Shown: piece after piece, positions 26,549-36,043 of the stretch
How the letters are laid out: each line of letters starts with the position of its first letter
Numbering within the stretch: the first letter of the stretch is position 1
Source: Caballeronia sp. LZ062
GTDB taxonomy: Bacteria > Pseudomonadota > Gammaproteobacteria > Burkholderiales > Burkholderiaceae
DNA: 64,000 nt
Assembly (NCBI RefSeq): GCF_031450785.1
Contig: NZ_JARTWB010000001.1
Coordinates: forward strand, 868,001-932,000
Direction of reading: 5' to 3'
The notes under the pieces: generated by a model
What the model saw: the letters and a program-made list of their open reading frames with translations, nothing else
What the model was told of the DNA's origin: nothing
Databases searched by the model: none
Position numbers and translations under genes: made by a program

Positions 26549-28612
26549 ATGCGTTACCCGAACCTTTTCAAGCCGCTCACACTGAACACGCTGACCTTGC
26601 GGAACCGCATCGTCAGCACGGCGCATGCGGAAGTGTATGCGGAGCCGGGCGGCCTGCCCGGCGATCGTTATATCCGCTATTACGAGGAAAAAGCGAAGGG
26701 CGGCGTGGGCCTTGCCATATGCGGCGGATCGAGCCCGGTGTCGATCGACAGCCCGCAAGGCTGGTGGAAGTCGGTGAATCTCTCGACCGACAAGATCATC
26801 GATCCGCTGGCGCGCCTGGCCGAAGCCATGCATCGTCATGGCGCGAAGATCATGATTCAGGCCACGCACATGGGCCGCCGCTCCGCATGGCATGGCGAGA
26901 ACTGGCCGCATCTGATGACGCCATCGGGCGTGCGCGAACCGGTGCATCGCGGCAACGCGAAGATCATCGAAGTGGAAGAGATTCGCCGCATCATCGACGA
27001 CTTTGCGGCGGCTGCAAAGCGCGTGAAGGATGCCGGCATGGACGGCATCGAGATATCGGCGGCGCACCAACATCTGATCGATCAGTTCTGGAGTCCGCGC
27101 ACCAACTTTCGCACGGATGAATGGGGCGGCTCGCTTGAGAACCGGCTGCGTTTCGGCGTGGAAGTGCTGAAGGCCGTGCGCGGGGCGGTCGGCGCTGATT
27201 TCTGCGTGGGCCTGCGCATGTGTGGCGACGAGTTCCATGAAGACGGCCTGTCGCACGAGAACCTCAAAGAGATTGCGCAGGCCATGTCGGAGACGGGCCT
27301 GATCGATTACATCGGCGTCATTGGTTCCGGCGCGGATACGCATAACACCCTCGCCAACTGCATGCCGCCGATGGCGCTTCCGCCCGAGCCGTTCGTGCAT
27401 CTCGCAGCGGGTATCAAGTCGGTCGTGAAGCTGCCGATCATGCACGCACAGAGCATCCGCGATGCAGGGCAAGCCGAGCGTCTGCTCGCCAACGGCATGG
27501 TCGATCTCGTGGGCATGACGCGCGCGCAGATCGCCGACCCGCACATGGTCATCAAGATTCGCGATGGCCGCGAGGACGAGATCAAGCAATGCGTCGGCGC
27601 CAACTATTGCATCGACCGTCAGTACAACGGGCTCGACGTGCTGTGCGTGCAAAACGCGGCGACATCGCGTGAGGCGACGATGCCGCATGTCATCGAGAAG
27701 ACGCGCGGACCCAAGCGCAAGGTCGTGGTCGTCGGCGCGGGGCCTGCGGGACTGGAGGCGGCGCGCGTGGCGAAATCACGCGGCCATGATGTCGTGCTCT
27801 TCGAGAAGAACGATTACGTCGGCGGGCAAATCATGCTCGCGGCCAAGGCGCCGCAGCGCGAGCAGATGGCGGGCATCGTGCGCTGGTTCGACATGGAAAC
27901 GAAGCGGCTCGGCGTGGATCGCCGATTGGGGCAGGCAGCCGACGACAAGGCAATCATGGCTGAGAAGCCCGATATCGTCGTGCTCGCGACGGGCGGTTCG
28001 TCGTTCACGGATCAGGTGTCTGCGTGGGGCGTGGAACAAGGTCTCGCCGTGAGCGCGTGGGACATTCTCTCGGGCAAGGTCGAGCCGGGCAAGAACGTGC
28101 TCGTCTATGACGGCGTGAGCACCCATGCGGGCGCGGGCGTGGCGGACTTCATCTCGTCGCGCGGTGCGAACGTCGAGATCGTGACACCGGACGTGAAGGT
28201 CGCCGACGACGTGGGCGGCACGACGTTCCCCATCTTCTATCGGCGTCTGTATGCGCAAGGCGTCATTCACACGCCGAACTACTGGCTCGACAAAGTGTAC
28301 GAGGAAGACGGCAAGAAGATTGCCGTGCTGCGCAACGAGTACACGGAAGAGCAAGAGGAGCGCGCAGTAGACCAGGTGGTGATCGAAAACGGCAGCACGC
28401 CCAACGATGCGCTCTACTGGAAGCTCAAACCCGAATCGCTTAATCGCGGCCAGGTGGACGTGCACACGCTCTTCGCGGCGCAAGCCCAGCCATGCTTGTC
28501 CGAAGAACTCGGCAACGGGCGTTTTCTTCTGTTCAGAGTCGGCGACTGCATCTCGATGCACAACATCCACGGCGCGATTTACGACGCGCTGCGTCTCTGC
28601 AAGGACTTTTGA
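26549..28612 (+). CDS. dgcA: Dimethylglycine demethylation protein DgcA
   Basis: This 687-residue protein is an old-yellow-enzyme type oxidoreductase like trimethylamine dehydrogenase: an N-terminal FMN TIM-barrel (residues 1-340), an iron-sulfur segment, then FAD/NAD-binding domains (VVVVGAGPAGLEAARV). It acts with DgcB and the electron transfer flavoprotein to convert dimethylglycine to sarcosine and formaldehyde. The cluster motif reads CVGANYC with a further cysteine 12 residues on (Cys348, Cys354, Cys366), with Ala351 where trimethylamine dehydrogenase has its second cysteine. The ATG at 26549 gives the family N-terminus (MRYPNLFKPLTLNTLTLRN). dgcB follows after 15 bases. Confidence 0.93.
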   Translation: MRYPNLFKPLTLNTLTLRNRIVSTAHAEVYAEPGGLPGDRYIRYYEEKAKGGVGLAICGGSSPVSIDSPQGWWKSVNLSTDKIIDPLARLAEAMHRHGAKIMIQATHMGRRSAWHGENWPHLMTPSGVREPVHRGNAKIIEVEEIRRIIDDFAAAAKRVKDAGMDGIEISAAHQHLIDQFWSPRTNFRTDEWGGSLENRLRFGVEVLKAVRGAVGADFCVGLRMCGDEFHEDGLSHENLKEIAQAMSETGLIDYIGVIGSGADTHNTLANCMPPMALPPEPFVHLAAGIKSVVKLPIMHAQSIRDAGQAERLLANGMVDLVGMTRAQIADPHMVIKIRDGREDEIKQCVGANYCIDRQYNGLDVLCVQNAATSREATMPHVIEKTRGPKRKVVVVGAGPAGLEAARVAKSRGHDVVLFEKNDYVGGQIMLAAKAPQREQMAGIVRWFDMETKRLGVDRRLGQAADDKAIMAEKPDIVVLATGGSSFTDQVSAWGVEQGLAVSAWDILSGKVEPGKNVLVYDGVSTHAGAGVADFISSRGANVEIVTPDVKVADDVGGTTFPIFYRRLYAQGVIHTPNYWLDKVYEEDGKKIAVLRNEYTEEQEERAVDQVVIENGSTPNDALYWKLKPESLNRGQVDVHTLFAAQAQPCLSEELGNGRFLLFRVGDCISMHNIHGAIYDALRLCKDF

Positions 28613-28627
28613 CGAGGGCATTGCGCG

Positions 28628-30541
28628 ATGAACCCCGTGTTTGTCATCACCGTTTTGCTGTGGGCCTCGGTCGCGGGCCTCGCCTTTGCGATCATGAGAC
28701 GCGCTGCTTATTGGCGCGAAGGTCGGGCCACTGCCGCCGGTGCGTATGGATGGGCGAACATCCTTAGTATCCCGAAGCGATACTTCGTGGACTTGCATCA
28801 TGTGGTCGCACGCGATCCGTACATCGCGAAGACGCACGTTGCAACAGCGGGCGGCGCGATTCTCGCGATGGCGCTCGTTTTCCTGAACTATGGTCTCGCG
28901 ATTTATTCGCCGTGGATCGACAAGCTCATCTTCATCGCGGCGCTGGTCATGCTGGGCGGCACGTTCTTCGTCTGGAAGCGCAGGCACGGCGCGAAGCAGG
29001 TGCCCGCTCGTCTGTCGCGCGGACCGTGGGACGCGTTGCCGCTGCTGCTCGGCGCATTCGCGTTCGGCCTCGCGCTGTTCGCGCTGCTGCCCGCAACGTG
29101 GATGTCGGGTGCGCTCGCGATCATCGTCGCATTGGCGATAGCGGCGGGCGCTTACACGATGACCTTCGGCGCCGCGCAGGGCGGTCCCATGAAGCACGCG
29201 ATGGCGGGTCTTCTGCATCTCGCGTTTCATCCGCGGCAAGAGCGATTTAAGGTGCAGCACGAGCACGACGTGGTGCCGCCCACGGCGCTGAAAATGCCGG
29301 TGCTCGATGCGAAGGAATATGGCGTCGGCAAGCCCGTCGAGTTCCGCTGGAACCAGTTGTTGAGCTTCGACGCATGCGTGCAATGCGGCAAGTGCGAAGC
29401 CGCGTGTCCCGCGTTTGCATCGGGCCAGCCGCTCAACCCCAAGAAGCTGATTCAGGACCTCGTGACCGGCATGGTCGGCGGCACGGACGCGGCGTATGCG
29501 GGCAGTCCCACGCCAGGCATTCCGGTCGGCAAACATGCGGGCGCGCCGGGCAAGCCGCTGATATCGAGCATGATCGAGGCGGACACCATCTGGTCCTGCA
29601 CCACATGCCGCGCGTGCGTGCAGGAGTGCCCGATGTTGATCGAACATGTCGATGCCATCGTCGATATGCGCCGCAATCAGGCGCTCGTCGAAGGCGACGT
29701 ACCCGGCAAAGGCCCGATCACGCTCGCGAATCTGCGCGAGACGGGCAGCGCGAACGGCTATGACATCGGTGCGCGTTACGACTGGTCGGTGGATCTGCAA
29801 GTGCAGGTCGCGCAGCCGGGACGCCCCGTCGATGTCTTGCTGATCGCAGGCGAAGGCGCGTTCGACATGCGCTATCAACGCACGCTGCGCGCGTTCGTGA
29901 AGGTGCTGAACAAGGCGGGCGTCGATTATGCGGTGCTCGGCGCCGTCGAAACCGATACGGGCGATACCGCCCGACGCCTAGGCGACGAAGCCACGTTCCA
30001 ACAATGCGCCTCGAAGCTCATGGAGACGCTCTCGCGTTATACGTTCCGGCGCATCGTCACGGCGGACCCGCACGTGCTGCACAGCCTGCGCAACGAATAT
30101 CGCGCGCTTGGAGGCTACTACGAAGTGCAGCATCACACGGCGTTCATGGCCGAACTCATGGGCAACGGCAAGCTCACGCCGAAGGCGGCGGCTGTGCTCG
30201 CGGACAAGAAGATCACGTATCACGATCCCTGCTATCTCGGCCGTTACAACGGCGAAACGGACGCACCGCGCAAGCTGCTGAAGACTATCGGCATTCAGGT
30301 TGTCGAGATGGAAAGGCACGGCATGCGCGCACGCTGTTGCGGCGGCGGAGGCGGTGCGCCGCTGACGGACATTCCCGGCAAACAGCGCATACCCGACATC
30401 CGCATGGCGGATGCCAAAGCGGTCGGCGCAGACGTGGTCGCGGTAGGCTGCCCGCAATGCACCGCGATGCTCGAAGGCGTGGTCGGCGCGCGCCCCGAAG
30501 TGCTCGACGTGGCGGAGCTGGTCGCCGCAGCACTGGAGTAA
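28628..30541 (+). CDS. dgcB: Dimethylglycine demethylation protein DgcB (Fe-S, CCG domain)
   Basis: This 637-residue protein has about five N-terminal membrane segments (the first at residues 3-22), two 4Fe-4S ferredoxin motifs (CVQCGKCEAACP near residue 248 and CTTCRACVQECP near residue 322), and a C-terminal CCG-type domain (HDPCYLGRYNG, then RCCGGGGGAPL). It is expected to accept electrons from DgcA or the adjacent electron transfer flavoprotein and pass them to the membrane quinone pool. Its stop is followed after three bases by etfA. Confidence 0.92.
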   Translation: MNPVFVITVLLWASVAGLAFAIMRRAAYWREGRATAAGAYGWANILSIPKRYFVDLHHVVARDPYIAKTHVATAGGAILAMALVFLNYGLAIYSPWIDKLIFIAALVMLGGTFFVWKRRHGAKQVPARLSRGPWDALPLLLGAFAFGLALFALLPATWMSGALAIIVALAIAAGAYTMTFGAAQGGPMKHAMAGLLHLAFHPRQERFKVQHEHDVVPPTALKMPVLDAKEYGVGKPVEFRWNQLLSFDACVQCGKCEAACPAFASGQPLNPKKLIQDLVTGMVGGTDAAYAGSPTPGIPVGKHAGAPGKPLISSMIEADTIWSCTTCRACVQECPMLIEHVDAIVDMRRNQALVEGDVPGKGPITLANLRETGSANGYDIGARYDWSVDLQVQVAQPGRPVDVLLIAGEGAFDMRYQRTLRAFVKVLNKAGVDYAVLGAVETDTGDTARRLGDEATFQQCASKLMETLSRYTFRRIVTADPHVLHSLRNEYRALGGYYEVQHHTAFMAELMGNGKLTPKAAAVLADKKITYHDPCYLGRYNGETDAPRKLLKTIGIQVVEMERHGMRARCCGGGGGAPLTDIPGKQRIPDIRMADAKAVGADVVAVGCPQCTAMLEGVVGARPEVLDVAELVAAALE

Positions 30542-30544
30542 CGC

Positions 30545-31711
30545 ATGAACACCATCAAACGAATCGATCCGCGGCGGCCGTTCATCGTCACGACGGCGGG
30601 ACTGCGGCGTATCACGCTGGGGGAAGTCGGTACAGGCGCGTCGCACGATTTCGGTTCGCCTCATGCGACGCATCGCGATATCGCGAAGCCGCTTCGCATG
30701 ACGAAGCCCGCGCGGCGCAGCGTACTGGTGGCCGCGCATACGGATCGCGGCGCGCTGGAAGATCACGCGCGTCAGGCGCTCGCCGCCGCCGCGTTGCTAG
30801 CGGACGTCGACACCGAAGTCGTGCTGATCGCGTTCGGTACATTGAACGACAACGCGGCATCGCTCGGCGCGGATCGTTTTATAGAACTGGACGCGTTCGA
30901 TAGCCACCGCTTCGCGCCCGACGAAGAACTGCGCGCGCTGGCCGCGTGCGCCGCAGCGTTCGCGCCGGCGCATCTCTTCATGCCGGACAACGCAACAGGC
31001 GACGGCGACCTCGGGCGCCGTTACGCCGCTCTCGCCGATGCAAGCATCGCGACGCATGTCGTCGAACTCGACGCCGCGCACGCCGCGAGCTATGCGCAAG
31101 CGGGCCGCGCGTGGGCATCGCGTGCGTTGCCGCATGTCGTGCTCCTTGCGCCGAATGCCGTGGATGCCAAGCTGCCCTTCGTCGGCGCTGGCGAGCGGGT
31201 GGCCAGCGACGGCATCGTGCCTGCATCGACGGCGAGTGCGTATATCGATCTGGGCATCGAAGAGCTAGACGCCGCGCAGATCGCGCTGGAAGAGGCGGAT
31301 TTCATCGTGTCGGCGGGCAATGGCGTCTCCGACGTTGCCGCGTTCGAAACGCTTGCCAGCACGCTCGGCGCGGCAATAGGCGCGAGCCGCGTCGCCGTGG
31401 ACGACGGCAAGTTCACGCGCGACAAGCAGATCGGCGCAACGGGCAAGACCGTGCAGGCAAGCGTGTATATCGCGTTCGGCATCTCGGGCGCGGTGCAGCA
31501 TCTGCAAGGCATCAAGGATTGCCGCCACGTTATCGCAGTGAATTCCGATGCCAGCGCGCCCATCGCGAAGCGCGCCAATCTCACGGTCGTCGCGGATACG
31601 CACGAGACGATCAAGGCACTCACCGATGCGGCGGCTGCCGCGCGTGCATCGCGTGGGAATGGCGCGTCACTTGTCCACGATGCGCCGCTCGCGGAAGGAG
31701 TATTCGCATGA
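30545..31711 (+). CDS. etfA: Electron transfer flavoprotein, alpha subunit
   Basis: This 388-residue protein is an ETF alpha subunit. The C-terminal FAD-binding domain is clear (about residues 255-350, with GASRVAVDDGKF, QIGATGKTVQASVYIAFG and ISGAVQHLQG). The N-terminal 60 residues are a cluster-specific extension before the ETF fold begins at RRSVLVAAHTD. ETF takes electrons from flavin dehydrogenases; the operon context points to DgcAB. The etfB start overlaps its stop (ATGA at 31708-31711). Confidence 0.9.
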   Translation: MNTIKRIDPRRPFIVTTAGLRRITLGEVGTGASHDFGSPHATHRDIAKPLRMTKPARRSVLVAAHTDRGALEDHARQALAAAALLADVDTEVVLIAFGTLNDNAASLGADRFIELDAFDSHRFAPDEELRALAACAAAFAPAHLFMPDNATGDGDLGRRYAALADASIATHVVELDAAHAASYAQAGRAWASRALPHVVLLAPNAVDAKLPFVGAGERVASDGIVPASTASAYIDLGIEELDAAQIALEEADFIVSAGNGVSDVAAFETLASTLGAAIGASRVAVDDGKFTRDKQIGATGKTVQASVYIAFGISGAVQHLQGIKDCRHVIAVNSDASAPIAKRANLTVVADTHETIKALTDAAAAARASRGNGASLVHDAPLAEGVFA

Positions 31712-32466
31712 AGATCGCCGTGCTCGTTTCCGTGGGATGCCATCCGGTGAGCGGCGTCGCGCGCTATAGCCGCAACGACGCGGCTGCGCTGACGATCGCG
31801 CTGGATATCGCAAGACAACACGGCGCGCAACTCGACGTGTTGCACGCGGGCGATCTGGCCAGTCTCGCGCTTGCCGAATATCTTGCGCTCGGTGCACAGC
31901 GCGTCGAAGTGCTCAACACCGATGGCGACGCGTGCGCGGCGCTCGCACAGCGCATCGCGGGCTATGACCTCGTGATGACGGGCACGCGTGCAGAAGGCGC
32001 GTTCGATAGCGGCACGCTGCCGTACAAACTGGCGAATGCGTTGAATATCGCGCTCGTCGGCTCGGCGGTGGATGTCAGCGTGACGAGCGAAGGCGTCGAT
32101 GTTCGCCAGTTCATGCCGAAGGGCTTGCGCAGGCGCGTGCGCGTGCAATTGCCTGCGCTCGTCGCCGTGCATCCGCTTGCCAATGCCGCGCCGCGTTATG
32201 CGTATGCGCGTATGCGCGAAGGACACGTCGTGCCGGTTGCGGCTCACGCGCCCGTGGACAACGAGCGCAAAGCGTGGACGCTCGGTCCCATTGCCGCGAA
32301 GCCCAAGCGCCTCGCCGCGCCGGAAAAGCGCAGCGGCCACGCGCGCATGCTCTCTGCAACCACGACGGAAAGCCGCGGCGGAAGCGTCGTAATTGAAGGG
32401 AGTTCCGTCGAAAAAGCACAAGTGATTCTCGCGTATTTGCGCGAGCATCGACTCGTCGATTACTGA
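31708..32466 (+). CDS. etfB: Electron transfer flavoprotein, beta subunit
   Basis: This 252-residue protein is the beta subunit partner of the preceding ETF alpha subunit. The N-terminus MKIAVLVSVGCHPV, the motif LVMTGTRAEGAFDSGTLP and the stretch LPALVAVHPLANAAPRYAY correspond to the nucleotide-binding region of ETF beta. The start at 31708 overlaps the etfA stop and follows GGAAGGAG; a longer in-frame reading from 30946 lies inside etfA and was rejected. Confidence 0.88.
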   Translation: MKIAVLVSVGCHPVSGVARYSRNDAAALTIALDIARQHGAQLDVLHAGDLASLALAEYLALGAQRVEVLNTDGDACAALAQRIAGYDLVMTGTRAEGAFDSGTLPYKLANALNIALVGSAVDVSVTSEGVDVRQFMPKGLRRRVRVQLPALVAVHPLANAAPRYAYARMREGHVVPVAAHAPVDNERKAWTLGPIAAKPKRLAAPEKRSGHARMLSATTTESRGGSVVIEGSSVEKAQVILAYLREHRLVDY

Positions 32467-32517
32467 TGTCGACGTGACGCAGAGACACACGGGCCAAAAG
32501 CGATGCAGGAGCACACG

Positions 32518-33813
32518 ATGAAAGTATCGGCAGACGTTCGCGCAATGATCGAACGCCGCAAGAAGGGCTACACGCTCGAAGCGCCGTTCTATACGAGCGA
32601 GGAGATTCACGCGCTCGATATGGACGCGATTTTCAAGCGGCACTGGATTCAGGTGGCTGTGGAGCCGGACGTGCCCGAGCCGGGCGACTACACGACAGTC
32701 GAGATCGGCAATGATTCGATACTCATCGTGCGCGACGACGACATGCAGATTCGCGCGTTCCATAACGTGTGCCGTCATCGCGGCGCGCGGCTGTGCAACG
32801 AAGAGAAAGGCTCGCTCGGCAATATCGTGTGCCCGTATCACAGCTGGACCTACAGTCTCAACGGCGACCTCATGTTTGCCGAGCACATGGGTGACCAGTT
32901 CGACCGCTGCAAGCACAGCCTCAAAAAGGTCCACGTCGAGAATCTCGCAGGCTTGATCTTCATTTGTCTCGCCGATGAACCGCCCGCCGACTTCGCCGTG
33001 ATGCGCGCGGCCATGGAGCCGTATCTGCTTCCGCATGGCCTGAAGGACTGTAAGATCGCGGCGAGCATCGACATCGTGGAGAAGGGCAACTGGAAGCTCA
33101 CGATGGAGAACAATCGCGAGTGCTATCACTGCGTCGCGAATCATCCGGAGCTGACCATTTCGCTCTATGAATACGGCTTCGGCTATCAACGCTCACCCGC
33201 CAACGAGGAAGGCATGGCCGCGTTCGAGCGCACGGTCGTCGAGCGCACGAAGCAATGGGAAGCGATGAACCTGCCGTCCGTCGAGATCGATCGCTTGTCC
33301 GATCTCGTCACCGGTTTTCGCACGCAGCGCCTGCCGCTCGACCGCGACGGCGAATCGCAGACGCTCGATGCGAAGGTGGCGTCGAAGAAGCTGCTCGGCG
33401 GCTTCGCGCGTGCGGACTTGGGCGGCTTGTCGTTCTGGACACAGCCGAATTCGTGGCATCACTTCATGAGCGATCACATTGTGACCTTCTGCGTGATTCC
33501 GCTGTCCGCAGGGGAAACGCTCGTGCGCACGAAGTGGCTCGTGCACAAGGATGCGCAGGAAGGCGTCGATTACGACGTCGATAACCTGACCGCCGTATGG
33601 CGCGCGACGAATGATCAGGATCGCACGCTTGTGGAGTACTCGCAGTTGGGCGCGGTCAGCAGCGCGTATGAGCCGGGCCCGTATTCGCCCTATACGGAAG
33701 GGCTGGTCGAGAAATTCAGCGAGTGGTACATCGGACGGCTCGGCGACTATGCGAACGCGCCTGACGAGAAGCTCGCGTCGCATGGCGAGAAAGTCGTTTC
33801 CTTCATGCGCTAG
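32518..33813 (+). CDS. gbcA: Glycine betaine monooxygenase, oxygenase subunit (Rieske)
   Basis: This 431-residue protein is a Rieske non-heme iron oxygenase that demethylates glycine betaine to dimethylglycine and formaldehyde. The Rieske ligands are Cys85 and His87 (VCRHRG) and Cys105 and His108 (VCPYHSW). The mononuclear iron site is indicated by ENNRECYHCVANHPELT near residue 197. The ATG at 32518 has an AGGAG six bases upstream; an ATG at 32503 is the alternative. It is followed by its reductase gbcB after 20 bases. This is the first committed step of the pathway. Confidence 0.95.
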   Translation: MKVSADVRAMIERRKKGYTLEAPFYTSEEIHALDMDAIFKRHWIQVAVEPDVPEPGDYTTVEIGNDSILIVRDDDMQIRAFHNVCRHRGARLCNEEKGSLGNIVCPYHSWTYSLNGDLMFAEHMGDQFDRCKHSLKKVHVENLAGLIFICLADEPPADFAVMRAAMEPYLLPHGLKDCKIAASIDIVEKGNWKLTMENNRECYHCVANHPELTISLYEYGFGYQRSPANEEGMAAFERTVVERTKQWEAMNLPSVEIDRLSDLVTGFRTQRLPLDRDGESQTLDAKVASKKLLGGFARADLGGLSFWTQPNSWHHFMSDHIVTFCVIPLSAGETLVRTKWLVHKDAQEGVDYDVDNLTAVWRATNDQDRTLVEYSQLGAVSSAYEPGPYSPYTEGLVEKFSEWYIGRLGDYANAPDEKLASHGEKVVSFMR

Positions 33814-33833
33814 GCGCGTTAAAGAGGCACATC

Positions 33834-35027
33834 ATGATGCGCGATCAGGCCACGTTCGAGCCGACACCGAGCCGCGTGACTCAACCGAGGTTCTGGGGCG
33901 CGCTGCCCGCGCGCTGGAACAGCGACACCGACGATACGCTCGTCTGCTGTCACGTGCGGCAGGAAACGCACGACGTGAAGAGCTTTTTCTTCCGTTCGGC
34001 GGATGAGCGCACGTTCGTCTTCGAGCCCGGACAATTCATCACACTGGAACTCGATATCGACGGCGAGCCGGTGAATCGCTGCTACACGATCTCGTCCGCG
34101 CCCACGCGCCCGCACACCATCTCGATCACGGTCAAGCGCGTGCCGGGCGGAAAGGTGTCGAACTGGCTACATGACAACGTCGTCGCGGGATCGCGTGTGC
34201 GCGTGCTCGGGCCGTCGGGCGAGTTCACGTGTGCGCGGCATCCGGCGCGCAAGTTCCTGTTTCTCTCGGCGGGATCGGGCATTACGCCGCTCATGTCGAT
34301 GAGTCGCGCGCATCACGAACTCGGCGACGATGCCGACATCGTCTTCGTGCACAGCGCGCGCACGCCCGACGACATCATCTTCGCTCGCGAGCTGGATCTC
34401 ATCGCTTCGAATCATGCGAATTTCCGCACGGCGTTCGTATGCGAGCGTGTGGGCGCGCGCACGAACTGGCCTGGAATTACGGGCTTTCTGAGCTTGCCGT
34501 TGTTGAAGCTGATCGCGCCGGACTTCCTGGAACGCGAGGTCTTCACGTGCGGTCCCGCGCCCTATATGGAAGCCGTGCGCGATCTGCTCGACGAAGGCGG
34601 CTTCGACCGCCAGCACTATCACGAAGAGAGCTTCTCGTTCGAAACCATCGCCGAGGTGGCATCGCAACTGGCGAGCGCGCATGTCGGCGACGCAATCGCC
34701 CAGAACGCCGACACCATCGAAGCTCGCGATAACGCGAGCGGCTTCGCGCCCGCGCCCGTCGACACGACATTCAAGGTGAGCTTCGCGAAGAGCCGGCGCG
34801 AGATCGAATGCGGCAGCACGCAGCATGTGCTCGACGCCGCGAAGAAAGCCGGCGTGCGCCTGCCGTCGTCATGCACGCAAGGCATGTGCGGCACGTGCAA
34901 GGTGAAGCTGGTCTCGGGCGAAGTATCGATGAAACATGCAGGCGGCATCCGACAGCGCGAAATCGATCAGGGCATGGTGCTGTTGTGTTGCAGCACGCCG
35001 CTCAGCGATCTTGTCGTCGACAAATAA
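33834..35027 (+). CDS. gbcB: Glycine betaine monooxygenase, reductase subunit
   Basis: This 397-residue protein is a ferredoxin-NADP reductase type partner of GbcA. It has an FAD-binding domain (NRCYTISSAPTRP), an NAD-binding domain (FLSAGSGITPLMSM, then FTCGPAPYMEAV), and a C-terminal 2Fe-2S ferredoxin domain with Cys347, Cys352 and Cys355 (SCTQGMCGTCKVKL) and the last cysteine near residue 384. Electrons flow from NAD(P)H through this protein to the Rieske centre of GbcA. A second in-frame ATG directly follows the first. Confidence 0.95.
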   Translation: MMRDQATFEPTPSRVTQPRFWGALPARWNSDTDDTLVCCHVRQETHDVKSFFFRSADERTFVFEPGQFITLELDIDGEPVNRCYTISSAPTRPHTISITVKRVPGGKVSNWLHDNVVAGSRVRVLGPSGEFTCARHPARKFLFLSAGSGITPLMSMSRAHHELGDDADIVFVHSARTPDDIIFARELDLIASNHANFRTAFVCERVGARTNWPGITGFLSLPLLKLIAPDFLEREVFTCGPAPYMEAVRDLLDEGGFDRQHYHEESFSFETIAEVASQLASAHVGDAIAQNADTIEARDNASGFAPAPVDTTFKVSFAKSRREIECGSTQHVLDAAKKAGVRLPSSCTQGMCGTCKVKLVSGEVSMKHAGGIRQREIDQGMVLLCCSTPLSDLVVDK

Positions 35028-35127
35028 CACGTCGCTTCTGGACAACTGCGTGTCGTAAAAGCGCGTTACGTGGCATTTCTGGCTGGCGATTCTGCATACA
35101 CGGCGTGGGGCCGCAAAGGGGAGAGTA

Positions 35128-35982
35128 ATGAAAGCAATGAGAAGACTGTTCGTGCTGGGCGCGATGAGCGCGGCCCTCGCCGCGAGCTTCGGTGCGGGCG
35201 CCGATGAAAAACCGACCATCAAGATCGGCTACGTCGAAGGATGGGACGATAGCGTGGCGACGTCGAACGTGGCGGCGCGCATCATCGAAAAGCGTCTTGG
35301 CTATCAGGTGCAACTGGTGCCCGTCGCGGCCGGCGTGATGTGGCAGGGCGTGGCGCGCGGCGACCTGGACGCGACGCTTTCCGCATGGCTGCCGGTCACG
35401 CACGGCGCATACTGGAACAACTTCAAGTCGAAGGTCGTCAATCTCGGACCGAACTTCAATGACGCGAAGATCGGCCTTATCGTGCCGGAAAACGCGGACG
35501 TGTCGAGCCTGTCCGATCTCGAAGCGAAGAAGGCGGAATTCGATTCGCGCATCGTCGGCATCGACGCGGGTGCGGGCGTCATGCAGAAGACCAGCGAAGC
35601 GATCAAGGCGTACAACCTCGACTACAAGCTGATGCCGAGCTCGGGCAGCGCGATGACGGCGGAGCTTGCGCGTTCGGAAGCGGCCAAGAAGCCGATCATC
35701 GTGACCGGCTGGAAGCCGCACTGGATGTTCGCGAAGTACAAGCTGAAGTTCCTCGACGATCCGAAGAAGGTCTTCGGTGAAGCCGAGCACGTGGATAACG
35801 TCGTCAATCCTGAACTCGAAAAGAAAGCGCCGCCTGTCGTCGCGTTTCTGAAGAAGTTTCAGTGGAAGCCGGGCGAAATCGACAGCGTGATGCTCGCGAC
35901 GCAAAACGGCGAGAAGCCGACCGCCGCCGCGGATGCATGGATCAGCGCGCACGGCGATCGCGTGGATAGCTGGGTCAAATAA
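35128..35982 (+). CDS. Glycine betaine/choline-type ABC substrate-binding protein
   Basis: This 284-residue protein has a signal peptide (hydrophobic core LFVLGAMSAALAASFGAGA) and matches the OpuAC/ProX-type binding proteins for quaternary amines. Conserved stretches include IKIGYVEGWDDSVATSNVA, PVAAGVMWQGVARGDLD and GWKPHWMFAKYKLKFLDDP, where tryptophans form the cage for the trimethylammonium group. No permease or ATPase gene is next to it. In Pseudomonas, orphan binding proteins of this kind (CaiX, BetX) share a core transporter encoded elsewhere, which is the likely arrangement here. A GGGGAGAG ribosome site precedes the start. Confidence 0.92.
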   Translation: MKAMRRLFVLGAMSAALAASFGAGADEKPTIKIGYVEGWDDSVATSNVAARIIEKRLGYQVQLVPVAAGVMWQGVARGDLDATLSAWLPVTHGAYWNNFKSKVVNLGPNFNDAKIGLIVPENADVSSLSDLEAKKAEFDSRIVGIDAGAGVMQKTSEAIKAYNLDYKLMPSSGSAMTAELARSEAAKKPIIVTGWKPHWMFAKYKLKFLDDPKKVFGEAEHVDNVVNPELEKKAPPVVAFLKKFQWKPGEIDSVMLATQNGEKPTAAADAWISAHGDRVDSWVK

Positions 35983-36002
35983 GCGCTTCGCCGCACCGAG
36001 GA

Positions 36003-36030
36003 AAAAGCGCCGCCCGAGAGCGGCGCTTTT
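36003..36030. terminator. Bidirectional rho-independent terminator
   Basis: The arms AAAAGCGCCGC (36003-36013) and GCGGCGCTTTT (36020-36030) form a hairpin with T-rich flanks on both strands. It lies between the binding-protein gene (plus) and purU (minus), which converge on it. Confidence 0.9.
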
Positions 36031-36043
36031 GCGTTTCAGGCCA

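Noticed and set aside
30946..32466. 506-residue reading ending with EtfB
   Set aside because: The first 254 residues are an out-of-frame reading of etfA. The real EtfB starts at the ATG 31708.
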